Part shown: positions 1-7,266 of the stretch, one piece after another
Layout: each line of letters starts with the position of its first letter
Position numbering within the stretch: the stretch's first letter is position 1
From: Aminithiophilus ramosus
Lineage (GTDB): Bacteria > Synergistota > Synergistia > Synergistales > Aminithiophilaceae
Length of the DNA stretch: 64,000 nucleotides
Reading direction: 5' to 3'
Assembly (NCBI RefSeq): GCF_018069705.1
Contig: NZ_CP072943.1
Span: forward strand, 947,260-1,011,259
The notes under the pieces: model-generated
Told to the model about the DNA's origin: nothing
Database searches by the model: none
What the model saw: only the letters and a program-made list of their open reading frames with translations
Made by a program: the position numbers and the translations under genes

Positions 1-595
1 GGCCACCTTGGGCAGGCCGGGGTGGGAGGTCATGGCCTCGTCCAGAGAGGGCCAGTCGACGGTCTCGACTCTGTCGGCCTCGGTCGAATCGACGGATCGG
101 GCCAGGTAGTGGGCCGCTCGGAATCCGGCCATGCGGCAGGCCGATTCGTACTCGTGCCGGTCGAGTCCCGCGACGGGCACGAGCGTGACGACGACGTTAC
201 AGGTTCTGGAGAAGGGCGTGTAGTCGGCGCCGGGACCCGACATGTCGATGATGCCCTCCTGGAAGCCGACGATCTTGCCGCAGGTCACCACGGCGGCCCC
301 TTCGAGGACGCGCGTCGCCCCCTCCCCGACGGGCTCGACGTCGCCGATGAAACCGGGGAAGACCTCGCCGGGCCCCTCGATCTTGCAGCGCGGCTCGACG
401 ACATCCTTGACGGGGAGAATGCGCAGACTGTCTCCGGGCAGAGCCAGATCCAAAGAGACAGACAGGAGACGGCCATCGACGGCCAGCAGCGACGTCAGCT
501 CCTCCCTGTCGACGGAAAGGACGCCGTCAACGAGGGATGTCCTCGCTCCCCAGGTCAGGCCCCGCACGTGAAGGCGATGAAGTTCCAGCTTCATG
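1..595 (-). CDS. grdE: Glycine/sarcosine/betaine reductase component B proprotein GrdE, 3' end cut by window edge
   Basis: Only the first 198 codons are in the window; the gene runs off the left edge. The translation begins MKLELHRLHVRGLTWGART and contains the blocks SLRILPVKDVVEPR, KIEGPGEVFPG, GAAVVTCGKIVGFQEG and DMSGPGADYTPFS, which I recognise as the N-terminal half of GrdE. Family knowledge: GrdE is a proprotein cleaved to give two component B subunits, one carrying a pyruvoyl group, that activate glycine (or sarcosine/betaine) for reductive cleavage to acetyl phosphate and ammonia. The cleavage site lies beyond the window. The ATG at 595 lies 21 bp after the thioredoxin stop, in the operon grdX-trx-grdE. 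It could be the paralogue used for sarcosine or betaine; the glycine riboswitch upstream favours glycine. Confidence 0.9.
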
Positions 596-616
596 CTTTA
601 CTCTCTCCTTTCGCTC

Positions 617-937
617 CTACTGAAGAAGCCCTTCCGTGGCCTGACGGATGGCCTCAAGCGAGACGGCGGCGCCGGTCAGAGTCTGAACCCTCTCGCCTCC
701 CCTGAAGAAGAGGAAGGTGGGCACGGCCATGACCTTGAGACCGATGACGAGCCGCCGATTGCCGGCCACGTTGAGCTTGCAGAACTTTACCCGCCCCTCG
801 AACTCGGAGGCGAGCTCCTCCACCTTGGGCATAAGGGCCAGGCAGGGGCCGCACTGGGGCCCCCAGATATCGACGACGACGGGCAGGTCTCCCTGCGCCG
901 TCTCCACCTCGAAAGTATCCTTGTCCAGTTCGATCAT
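617..937 (-). CDS. trxA: Thioredoxin of the glycine reductase operon
   Basis: A 106-residue thioredoxin-fold protein. The redox centre is CGPC at residues 29-32, preceded by WGPQ, so the Trp normally found just before the first Cys is Gln here. The cis-Pro block AVPTFLFF is present near residue 75. It would supply electrons to the glycine reductase complex, which is the known role of the dedicated thioredoxin in such operons. The ATG overlaps the grdX stop (ATGA at 934-937), implying translational coupling, and grdE follows 21 bp downstream. No thioredoxin reductase gene lies between it and grdE, so it must be reduced by an enzyme encoded elsewhere. Confidence 0.93.
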   Translation of the reverse strand: MIELDKDTFEVETAQGDLPVVVDIWGPQCGPCLALMPKVEELASEFEGRVKFCKLNVAGNRRLVIGLKVMAVPTFLFFRGGERVQTLTGAAVSLEAIRQATEGLLQ

Positions 938-1362
938 GACGATGCCTCCTCTGTATCCGTCTGCCTCCCCTCCGAAGAGAGAAGGGCTTCCAGTCCGCAG
1001 CGGGCAAGGCTCTCCCGGACGAGCTCTCCGTCCACGTAGGCGTAATCGGCCTCGATGGAGGGATCCAGCTCGCCGGGAAGAGCGATGGGCCCGGACGCGC
1101 CATAGATGGAAAGGGCTCTTTCGATGAGGGAAAGGGACTCGACGTCGACGGCTCGGGACTCGGCGGTTTCCTCGACGACGAGGGAGCGGAAGGGCTGCTG
1201 ATGGGGACGGAAGTTGCCGTAGAGGGGATGATTGACGAGGACGGCGCCGCGATGGAGGCGATCACGGACGGAAAGAAGAAGCTGGAGCGACGAGACCTCC
1301 CCGTAGTGAGGCGAATGGCGAAGGCGCGGGTTGTTGGTGAAGACACAAAAAGACCGGACCAA
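934..1362 (-). CDS. grdX: GrdX family protein
   Basis: About 142 residues. The protein contains CVFTNNPRLR near the N terminus and VLVNHPLYGNFRPHQQPFRS in the middle, the signature blocks of GrdX. This is a small conserved protein found at the head of glycine reductase operons; its biochemical role is not established. I place the start at a TTG (1362) because GAGGGGG lies 8 nt upstream. An in-frame GTG at 1371 is possible but sits directly on that ribosome binding site. It is the first gene after the tandem glycine riboswitch and overlaps the thioredoxin start by 4 nt. Confidence 0.87.
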   Translation of the reverse strand: MVRSFCVFTNNPRLRHSPHYGEVSSLQLLLSVRDRLHRGAVLVNHPLYGNFRPHQQPFRSLVVEETAESRAVDVESLSLIERALSIYGASGPIALPGELDPSIEADYAYVDGELVRESLARCGLEALLSSEGRQTDTEEASS

Positions 1363-1388
1363 GGACGTCACCCCCTCACGGGATATCG

Positions 1389-1565
1389 TCTCTGTCCAGA
1401 TGCCCTGGGGATTCGCCCCGCAAGAGCGGGGGTTGCCCCGTTGGCAGGCCGAAGCCTTCTCCAGAGAGCTGTCCGACCGCAATCCTCTTTGCCTGAGAGA
1501 TTCGACGCGATGCGCCTTGCCCCTTCGGCGCCCTGCCCCGAAGGGCAGAGGCTCTCTTGCGATCC
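1389..1565 (-). promoter_or_regulatory. Tandem glycine riboswitch (two aptamers)
   Basis: Read on the minus strand, the leader holds two glycine-aptamer cores in a row. Aptamer 1 has GCGCCGAAGGGGCAA, AATCTCTCAGGCAAA and GGACAG. Aptamer 2 has GCCAACGGGGCAA, a GC-rich P3 hairpin, CCCCAGGGCATC and GGACAGAG. Aptamer 1 matches the gcvT-type consensus closely; aptamer 2 departs from it in the CUCUCAGG block. The element lies between a promoter (1584-1612) and grdX. No intrinsic terminator separates it from the grdX ribosome binding site, so control of translation or of RNA access is more likely than attenuation (inference). Induction of glycine reductase by glycine is the expected outcome. Confidence 0.92.
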
Positions 1566-1583
1566 TCATCCAGCCTTTCGTTC

Positions 1584-1612
1584 ATTCTGACACCCTTCGG
1601 GTGGAGAGTCAA
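1584..1612 (-). promoter_or_regulatory. Predicted sigma-70 promoter of the grd operon
   Basis: Minus-strand TTGACT (1607-1612), a 17-bp spacer and CAGAAT (1584-1589). Transcription would start near 1577, a few bases upstream of the first glycine aptamer, giving a leader of about 215 nt. Confidence 0.6.
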
Positions 1613-1617
1613 CGGAC

Positions 1618-1653
1618 AAAAAAGGGGGCCTCGGCTCTGCCGAAACCCCCTTT
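1618..1653 (-). terminator. Intrinsic terminator after the NSS transporter
   Basis: Minus-strand hairpin GGGGGTTTCGGC-aga-GCCGAGGCCCCC followed by six T residues. It separates the transporter transcript from the grd promoter. Confidence 0.85.
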
Positions 1654-1672
1654 CGCGTTCAACGTGGGACGG

Positions 1673-3013
1673 CTACCACTTCAGCCCCCGGATGAAGATG
1701 TAGGCGATGGCCACGGGAGCGACGACGCGGCAGACCCAGATCCAGGCCTCCATGATCCCGAAGGGATGGGCGCCGTCGTTGGTGACCTCGCGACGCGCCT
1801 TGTCGGTCCAGACCCAGCCGACGAAGAGGGCGATGAAGAGGCCGCCCAGGGGAAGGATGACGTTGGAGGAGACGAAGTCCATGGCGTCGAGGAAGTCCTT
1901 GCCGGCGATCTGGAGCTTCATGGCACCCAGAGAGAGGGCCGAGGGGACGCCGAGGAGGAAGATGAGGCCGCCCATGACGCAGGCCGCCTTGGGACGGCTC
2001 CACTTCATCTCGTCCATGAAGTAGGCCGTGACGACTTCGAGGAGGGAAATGGCCGACGTGAGGGCGGCGATGAAGAGGAGAAGGAAGAAGAGCGCCGACC
2101 AGACGGAGCCGCCGGGCATCTTGGCGAAGACGGAGGGGAGGGTGATGAAGGTCAGCCCGGGACCGGTCCCGGGCTCGACGCCGAAGGCGAAGACGGCGGG
2201 GAAGATGACGAGGCCCGCCAGGAGGGCCACCATGGTGTCGAGGAAACAGACCTGGACGGCGGCGCCGGGGAGGATCTCCTTTTTGCCCAGGTAGCTGCCG
2301 TAGGTGATCATGCAGCCCATGCCCAGGGAGAGGGAGAAGAAGGCCTGCCCCATGGCCGCCAGGAGCGCCCCGCCCGTCAGCTTGGAGAAGTCGGGCTTGA
2401 GGTAGAACTCGAGCCCCTTGCCGGCCCCTTCGAGGGTGACGGAGCGGACGATGAGGATGAGCAGAATGAGAAAGAGCGACGGCATGAGAATCTTGCAGTA
2501 GCGTTCGATCCCCTCGCCGATGCCCTTGTAGACGACCCAGATCGTCAGGGCCATGAAGGCCGCCTGCCAGCCGATCACCAGGGCGCCGTTGCTGATGAAA
2601 CCGCCGAAGAAGTCGCCGGCCTTGCCGGCCTCGGCGATGGACATGAGGCCCGTGAAGGACTTGATGATGTAGGCCATGGTCCATCCCCCGATGACGCCGT
2701 AGAAAGAGAGGATCATGAAACCGGCGATGACGCCCATCCAGCCGACGATGGGCCAGGCACCGCCCTTGAGCTTCTTGAAGGATCCGACGGCGTTAAGCTG
2801 GGCGCTCCGTCCGATGGCGACCTCGGCGAGCATGACGGAAAAACCGATGATGAAAACGATGAGCACGTAAAGGAGAACGAAGGCCGCTCCGCCGTTCTGT
2901 CCCGTGATATAGGGGAAACGCCAGATGTTGCCCAGCCCGACGGCCGATCCCGCCGCGGCCAGGATAAAACCAAGCTTAGAACCCCACTGTTCGCGTTCGG
3001 TTCCGTTGCTCAT
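1673..3013 (-). CDS. Sodium:neurotransmitter symporter (NSS/SNF) family amino-acid transporter
   Basis: A 446-residue integral membrane protein with about 11-12 hydrophobic segments, matching the shorter bacterial NSS members. The TM1 signature GSAVGLGNIWRFPY (residues 22-35) provides the unwound helix that binds sodium and substrate. The conserved GQAFFSLSLGMG block of TM6 and LPSVFAKMP are also present. It should import an amino acid by sodium symport; the substrate cannot be read from sequence. It sits directly upstream of the glycine reductase operon but has its own promoter and terminator, so a link to glycine, sarcosine or another catabolised amino acid is inference. The ATG follows GAGGGG with good spacing. 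Confidence 0.93.
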   Translation of the reverse strand: MSNGTEREQWGSKLGFILAAAGSAVGLGNIWRFPYITGQNGGAAFVLLYVLIVFIIGFSVMLAEVAIGRSAQLNAVGSFKKLKGGAWPIVGWMGVIAGFMILSFYGVIGGWTMAYIIKSFTGLMSIAEAGKAGDFFGGFISNGALVIGWQAAFMALTIWVVYKGIGEGIERYCKILMPSLFLILLILIVRSVTLEGAGKGLEFYLKPDFSKLTGGALLAAMGQAFFSLSLGMGCMITYGSYLGKKEILPGAAVQVCFLDTMVALLAGLVIFPAVFAFGVEPGTGPGLTFITLPSVFAKMPGGSVWSALFFLLLFIAALTSAISLLEVVTAYFMDEMKWSRPKAACVMGGLIFLLGVPSALSLGAMKLQIAGKDFLDAMDFVSSNVILPLGGLFIALFVGWVWTDKARREVTNDGAHPFGIMEAWIWVCRVVAPVAIAYIFIRGLKW

Positions 3014-3152
3014 GATATCCCCTCCTCTGCTCTTTTATCCGGAGACAGGGTTCCTGTCCCTCCGCCTCTTCCAAAACGGCTCCGCCTCGACGAAAGATCT
3101 CCCCCCCTCTTCACGGGTTGAACGACAACATGACGCTGAGGCAATCAGAAGC

Positions 3153-3182
3153 ATTATAGTATGATAGTCGATCGCTTTACAA
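3153..3182 (-). promoter_or_regulatory. Predicted promoter of the NSS transporter gene
   Basis: Minus-strand TTGTAA (3177-3182), an 18-bp spacer and a perfect TATAAT (3153-3158), rare in this GC-rich DNA. The leader to the ATG at 3013 is about 130 nt; I see no known riboswitch in it. Confidence 0.6.
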
Positions 3183-3276
3183 GAACGAAGAATGAAGGAA
3201 AAGGGCGTCGACCGTCAAAATTGCATGACATTTCCTCTTGAGACTAACACAGCCCCGGGCCTTCCGCAACCGTGCC

Positions 3277-3436
3277 GAATCCGCAGGCTCTTCAAGGCAA
3301 ACACCGCCGGATCCGCCGACTCAAGGCCCATTCCTCTTTCCTTCTCCGGTGCGGGTTCAGGGCGACCGTCTCCGTCCTCCAGACGCCTCCCGGCCGAGCG
3401 AGGGAAGCTTCCATCTGTTTTCTGCCTGTAGATCGG
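3277..3436 (+). repeat. Intergenic repeat copy R1 (about 160 bp)
   Basis: This stretch aligns end to end with 15948-16105. Shared blocks include GAATCCGCAGGCTCTTCA, CCGCCGGATCC, CCGACTC, GGTTC/AGTTC, CCGTC, GAAGCT and a terminal GATCGG. It fills most of the 432-bp gap 3014-3445 between the NSS gene and the end of the nitrilase-like gene, and it codes for nothing recognisable. No direct flanking repeat or transposase is visible. Confidence 0.75.
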
Positions 3437-3445
3437 AAACCGCCC

Positions 3446-4240
3446 CTAAACCCAACGCCGATAGAGTTCGGGCCGAAGCGAGGCGAGCACCTCGTGTCGC
3501 GCCCGAGCTCGCCCGACGGCTCCCAGATCGAGGGAGACGATGTCGAAGCGAGGCTGGTGATCCATGTGGAGAAGGACCTCTCCGAAGGGGTTGACGACGA
3601 GGCTGTTGCCTCCGTAGGAGAGGGAAGGCCCCCTGTCGCAACGGTTGACGCCGACGACAAAAAGCTGGTTTTCCAGGGCCCGAGCCACCAGCAGCGTTCT
3701 CCAGAGGTGAATATGGGGAAGGCCCCAGGCGCCGGGAACGAAGAGGACCTGAGCCCCTCGCAGGGCCAGGGCCCGAACCTGTTCGGGAAACTCGGCGTCG
3801 AAGCAGACGAGGACGCCTGCGCGGCAGAGGGGGAGATCGACGAGCCCCAGGGAATCTCCGGCGATGAAGGCATGCTCTTCCTTGAGCTTGGGATGAAGGT
3901 GGATTTTGTCGTAGGCCAGAAGCACCTCTCCATCGGGGCCGATGACGTAGCAGCGGTTGCGATTGCCCCCAGGCGTTCTGACGGCCAGACTTCCGGCGAC
4001 GATGGCGATCGCCTTTCTCCTCGCAAGTTCGCGCAGACGGGAGAGGATGGGCTCCCCCTCGTCGAGGAGGGAGAGTCCCCTTCCCAGGGGAATGACGGCG
4101 TTCCAGAGTTCGGGAAGGACAAGAAGGTGACACTGCCGTCCCGAAAGGCTCGTCAGGAGATTCATCGCGTCCTGAAAGTTGCCCTCGGGATCGGTCCGCT
4201 TGAGAGCGAGCTGAAGCAATCCGACACGAAGTTCCGTCAT
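3446..4240 (-). CDS. Carbon-nitrogen hydrolase (nitrilase superfamily amidohydrolase)
   Basis: 264 residues, a normal length for the family. The catalytic triad is readable: Glu44 in LVLPELWN, Lys112 in AYDKIHLHPKL and Cys146 in GVLVCFDAEFPEQ; the second conserved Glu follows in LKEEHAF. Such enzymes hydrolyse amides or N-carbamoyl compounds, for example omega-amidases. The exact substrate is not readable. I chose the ATG at 4240 because AAGGAG lies 7 nt upstream; the open frame continues further 5' but with low-complexity shadow sequence. It is separated from ymdB by a terminator at 4355-4388 and appears to be monocistronic. Confidence 0.88.
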   Translation of the reverse strand: MTELRVGLLQLALKRTDPEGNFQDAMNLLTSLSGRQCHLLVLPELWNAVIPLGRGLSLLDEGEPILSRLRELARRKAIAIVAGSLAVRTPGGNRNRCYVIGPDGEVLLAYDKIHLHPKLKEEHAFIAGDSLGLVDLPLCRAGVLVCFDAEFPEQVRALALRGAQVLFVPGAWGLPHIHLWRTLLVARALENQLFVVGVNRCDRGPSLSYGGNSLVVNPFGEVLLHMDHQPRFDIVSLDLGAVGRARARHEVLASLRPELYRRWV

Positions 4241-4354
4241 GGCGTCTCCTTTCCAGGGCCGTTCGCGGCACCTTTCGCGGCTTCGGGAGGGGACGGAGAG
4301 GCGAAGCCTCCGACAAAAGGGTAAACGATGGAGGCCTCGCGGTCCACGACAAAA

Positions 4355-4388
4355 GCGCGGGGACCTGCCTTGAGGCAGGTCCCCGCGC
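4355..4388 (-). terminator. Strong intrinsic terminator after ymdB
   Basis: Perfect 16-bp inverted repeat (GCGCGGGGACCTGCCT and its complement) with a 2-nt centre, followed on the minus strand by TTTT. It closes the long rlmI-to-ymdB run. Confidence 0.9.
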
Positions 4389-4410
4389 ACGTGATTTCCG
4401 AACCTCTTCG

Positions 4411-5187
4411 TCAGGACAGGCGCCGATCCACCCTCCGAAAGGAGAGGGCCAGCCCCCGGTCGTCGTCGACATCGACGACGACGCCGTTGAGGCGCAGGTC
4501 CTTTTCGCAGACTTCGAACTTGGTCGGCATAGCCGTCAGGAAGCGGGGCAGGACGGAGGAGGCCTCCATGCCGATGACGCCGCCGTGACCGCCCGTCATG
4601 CCCACATCGGTGATGTAGGCCGTGCCTCGGGGGAGAATCTCCTCGTCGGCGGTCTGGACATGGGTGTGGGTCCCCACGACGGCCGAGACGCGGCCGTCGA
4701 GATAGAGGCCCAGGGCGCGCTTCTCCGACGAGGCCTCGGCGTGAAAGTCGACGAAGACGCAGGGCGTGTCGATCCTCTCGAGCAGGCCGTCGGCGACGCG
4801 GAAGGGACAGTCGATGGCGGGCATGAAGACCCGTCCCTGGAGATTGACGATGGCCAGGCGCCGTCCGCCCTTCTCGAGGACTTTGACGCCCGATCCGGGA
4901 CAGGAGGGGGGATAGTTGGCCGGACGGAGGACGCGGTCCTCTTCCATGAGGCGGGGGACATAGTCGCGCTTGTCCCAGACGTGGTTCCCCGTGGTGATGG
5001 CATCGACGCCGAGGTCGAACAGCTGGTCGACGACGCGTTCCGTGAGGCCGAAGCCTCCTGCGGCGTTCTCGCCGTTGACGACGACGAAATCGAAGGGCCC
5101 CTCGTCCTCCCTCAACCGAGGGAGGACGTCGGCCACGAGTTTTCTTCCGGGACGGCCGATGAGGTCACCGATGAAGAGCAGGCGCAT
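4411..5187 (-). CDS. ymdB: YmdB-type metallophosphoesterase (TIGR00282 family)
   Basis: 258 residues, full length for the family. Metal-binding motifs are visible: FIGDLIGRPGR at the N terminus, VNGENAAGGFG, TTGNHVWDK, FVDFHAEASSEK and VGTHTHVQTADE. Family knowledge: YmdB is a calcineurin-like phosphodiesterase active on cyclic nucleotides and is regularly encoded next to RNase Y, as here (3-bp gap). The last strong block, TDVGMTGGHGGVIGM, is characteristic. It is the terminal gene of its operon. Confidence 0.93.
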   Translation of the reverse strand: MRLLFIGDLIGRPGRKLVADVLPRLREDEGPFDFVVVNGENAAGGFGLTERVVDQLFDLGVDAITTGNHVWDKRDYVPRLMEEDRVLRPANYPPSCPGSGVKVLEKGGRRLAIVNLQGRVFMPAIDCPFRVADGLLERIDTPCVFVDFHAEASSEKRALGLYLDGRVSAVVGTHTHVQTADEEILPRGTAYITDVGMTGGHGGVIGMEASSVLPRFLTAMPTKFEVCEKDLRLNGVVVDVDDDRGLALSFRRVDRRLS

Positions 5188-5190
5188 GGA

Positions 5191-6732
5191 TTACTTCGCG
5201 TATTCCACGGCCCGCGTCTCCCTGATGACGGTGACGCGGATCTGGCCGGGGTACTTCATCTCTTCCTCGATCTTGCGGGCCACGTCGTAGGCCACCTTCT
5301 GGATGCCTCCCGCGTCGGGGACGTTGGGCGAGACCATGACGCGGATCTCGCGGCCGGCCTGGATGGCGAAGGCCTTGCTGACGCCCTGGAAGGACGTGGC
5401 CAGGCTCTCCAGCTTCTCCAGACGCTTGATGTAGGTCTCGAGGCTCTCCCTGCGCGCGCCGGGCCGGGAGGCGCTGATGGCGTCGGCGGCGGCGACGAGG
5501 ACGTCGTAGACGGTCTGGGGCTCCTCGTCTTCGTGGTGAGAGGCGATGGCCCGGATGACGTCCTGAGGCTCGTTGTATCGCTTGGCGAGATCGGCGCCGA
5601 TGATGGCGTGAGGTCCTTCGACCTGGTGGTCGACGGCCTTGCCGATGTCGTGAAGGAGGCCGGCTCGACGGGCGAGGGCCTCGTCGACGCCCAGCTCGGC
5701 GGCCATGATGCCCGAGAGGTGGGAGACCTCGAGGCTGTGAGCGAGGGCATTCTGGCCGTAACTGCTGCGGAAGCGGAGCTGGCCGATGAGTTTCATCAGC
5801 TCGGGGTGCATGTTCTTCGTGCCCGTCTCGAGGAGAGCCTCCTCTCCGGCCTCGAGAATCATCTCATCGACGTCCTTGGAGGCCTTTTCGATGAGTTCCT
5901 CGATGCGGGCCGGATGGATCCTGCCGTCGACGATGAGGCGCTCGAGGGAAAGGCGGGCCACTTCGCGCCGGACGGGATCGAAGCTGGAGATGGTGACGGC
6001 CTCGGGCGTGTCGTCGACGATGAGGTCGACGCCGGTCAGGGTCTCGAAGGCCCTGATGTTGCGCCCTTCCCGCCCGATGATGCGTCCCTTCATCTCGTCC
6101 GAGGGGAGATGGACGACGCTGACGGCCACCTCGGAGGTGTGCTCCACGGCCGTTCTCTGGATCGCCGTGACGACGATCTCTCGGGCCTTTCTCTGGGCCT
6201 CGCGCTTGGCCTTCTCCTCGAGCTCCTTGAGGCGGAGTCCGATGCGATGATTGGCCTCCTCCTCCACTTCGGAGAGGAGGAGCTGCTTGGCCTCCTCGCC
6301 CGTCATGGCGGCGATCTCCTCGAGGCGCGCCACCTGCTCGAGGCGAAGCGACTCGACCTCGGAAAGGCGGGTCTCGATCTCGTCGTGGCGGTTCTTGAGC
6401 TCCTCTTCGCGACGGGAGACCTTCTCCGTCTTGCGGTCGAGGTTCTCCTCCTTCTGCTCCAGCCGCCGTTCGGCGCGCTGAAGCTCGTTACGGCGCTCGC
6501 GGATCTCCTGCTCGGCCTCGTGGCGGAGCCGGAGAACCTCCTCCTTCCCCTCGTTGAGGGACTCCCTTTTACGTCGATCGGCCTCCGCTCTGGCCTCGGC
6601 GACGATCCGTTCCGCCTCGCTTCGGGCGCCATCGCGCAGTGTGCCGTCCGATCTCCGACGATGCCAAAGGGCAAGGGCCGCGCCGGCAGCTCCGCCGACG
6701 GCCAGACCCAGCATCAGGTACAGAATGTGCAT
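5191..6732 (-). CDS. rny: Ribonuclease Y
   Basis: 513 residues from the preferred ATG (6732), with one N-terminal membrane helix and then a long charged coiled coil (about residues 35-180). A KH domain follows ([15 protein letters not shown]), then an HD domain ([17 protein letters not shown]) that carries the endoribonuclease site. It initiates mRNA decay at the inner membrane. A GTG four codons upstream (6744) is in frame, but the AGGGG signal lies on top of it and is better placed for the ATG. Co-transcribed with ymdB; a 96-bp gap separates it from recX. Confidence 0.96.
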   Translation of the reverse strand: MHILYLMLGLAVGGAAGAALALWHRRRSDGTLRDGARSEAERIVAEARAEADRRKRESLNEGKEEVLRLRHEAEQEIRERRNELQRAERRLEQKEENLDRKTEKVSRREEELKNRHDEIETRLSEVESLRLEQVARLEEIAAMTGEEAKQLLLSEVEEEANHRIGLRLKELEEKAKREAQRKAREIVVTAIQRTAVEHTSEVAVSVVHLPSDEMKGRIIGREGRNIRAFETLTGVDLIVDDTPEAVTISSFDPVRREVARLSLERLIVDGRIHPARIEELIEKASKDVDEMILEAGEEALLETGTKNMHPELMKLIGQLRFRSSYGQNALAHSLEVSHLSGIMAAELGVDEALARRAGLLHDIGKAVDHQVEGPHAIIGADLAKRYNEPQDVIRAIASHHEDEEPQTVYDVLVAAADAISASRPGARRESLETYIKRLEKLESLATSFQGVSKAFAIQAGREIRVMVSPNVPDAGGIQKVAYDVARKIEEEMKYPGQIRVTVIRETRAVEYAK

Positions 6733-6828
6733 GGTTGCGATCACCCCTTATTCGATTGTCAAGGTACGGCTTCTGCTGCTCTATCCGGTAACACGCAATC
6801 AGCGAAACCATACAGAGACATTCTAACC

Positions 6829-7266
6829 TCAGGGAGCCTTTCGCTCAAGACGGTCCAGAAGGGATCGCACCAAAGCGGGCGGAAATCCCCGCCGGAGGAG
6901 GCGACCGGCGATGAGACGACTCTCGACGCCCCTCTCGTGCCACTGGAGGGCCAGCCCGAAGGCCGCCTCCTCCTCGTCGTCTTTTTCCTCCAGGGCCGCC
7001 GCAATCGTCGCCTCGGCGACGCCGCGACGACGCAGGTCATCCCTCAGACGACGCTTTCCCCTATCGCCGTGCCCCTCGACGTAGAGCCTGGCGTAGAGAC
7101 CGTCATCGATGTAGCCCAGGGCCTCGAAACGGCCGAGAAGGGCGGCGATCTCCGTGCCGTCGGCCCCCCGGCGGAGGAGGCGCTCCTCCAGAGAACGACG
7201 CGTATGGGCTCCCCTCTCGAGGAGGCGGAGCAGATAGGACTCATGATCCCCTCCCCGCTCCTTCAT
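6829..7266 (-). CDS. recX: Regulatory protein RecX
   Basis: 145 residues of three-helix repeats rich in Arg and Leu. The RecX hallmarks are readable: LGYIDDGLYARLYVEG, then GKRRLRDDLRRRGV and a C-terminal repeat ending LLRRGFPPALVRSLL. RecX binds RecA filaments and limits their activity. recA is not in the window. The start ATG overlaps the recG stop by four bases (ATGA), so the two DNA-repair genes are translationally coupled. Confidence 0.85.
   Translation of the reverse strand: MKERGGDHESYLLRLLERGAHTRRSLEERLLRRGADGTEIAALLGRFEALGYIDDGLYARLYVEGHGDRGKRRLRDDLRRRGVAEATIAAALEEKDDEEEAAFGLALQWHERGVESRLIAGRLLRRGFPPALVRSLLDRLERKAP

Noticed and set aside
1331..3121. A 596-residue plus-strand open frame opposite the NSS symporter and riboswitch
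   Set aside because: Shadow of GC-rich codon use; the minus strand encodes a clear NSS family protein and the plus translation is Glu/Gly/Asp-rich without family similarity.
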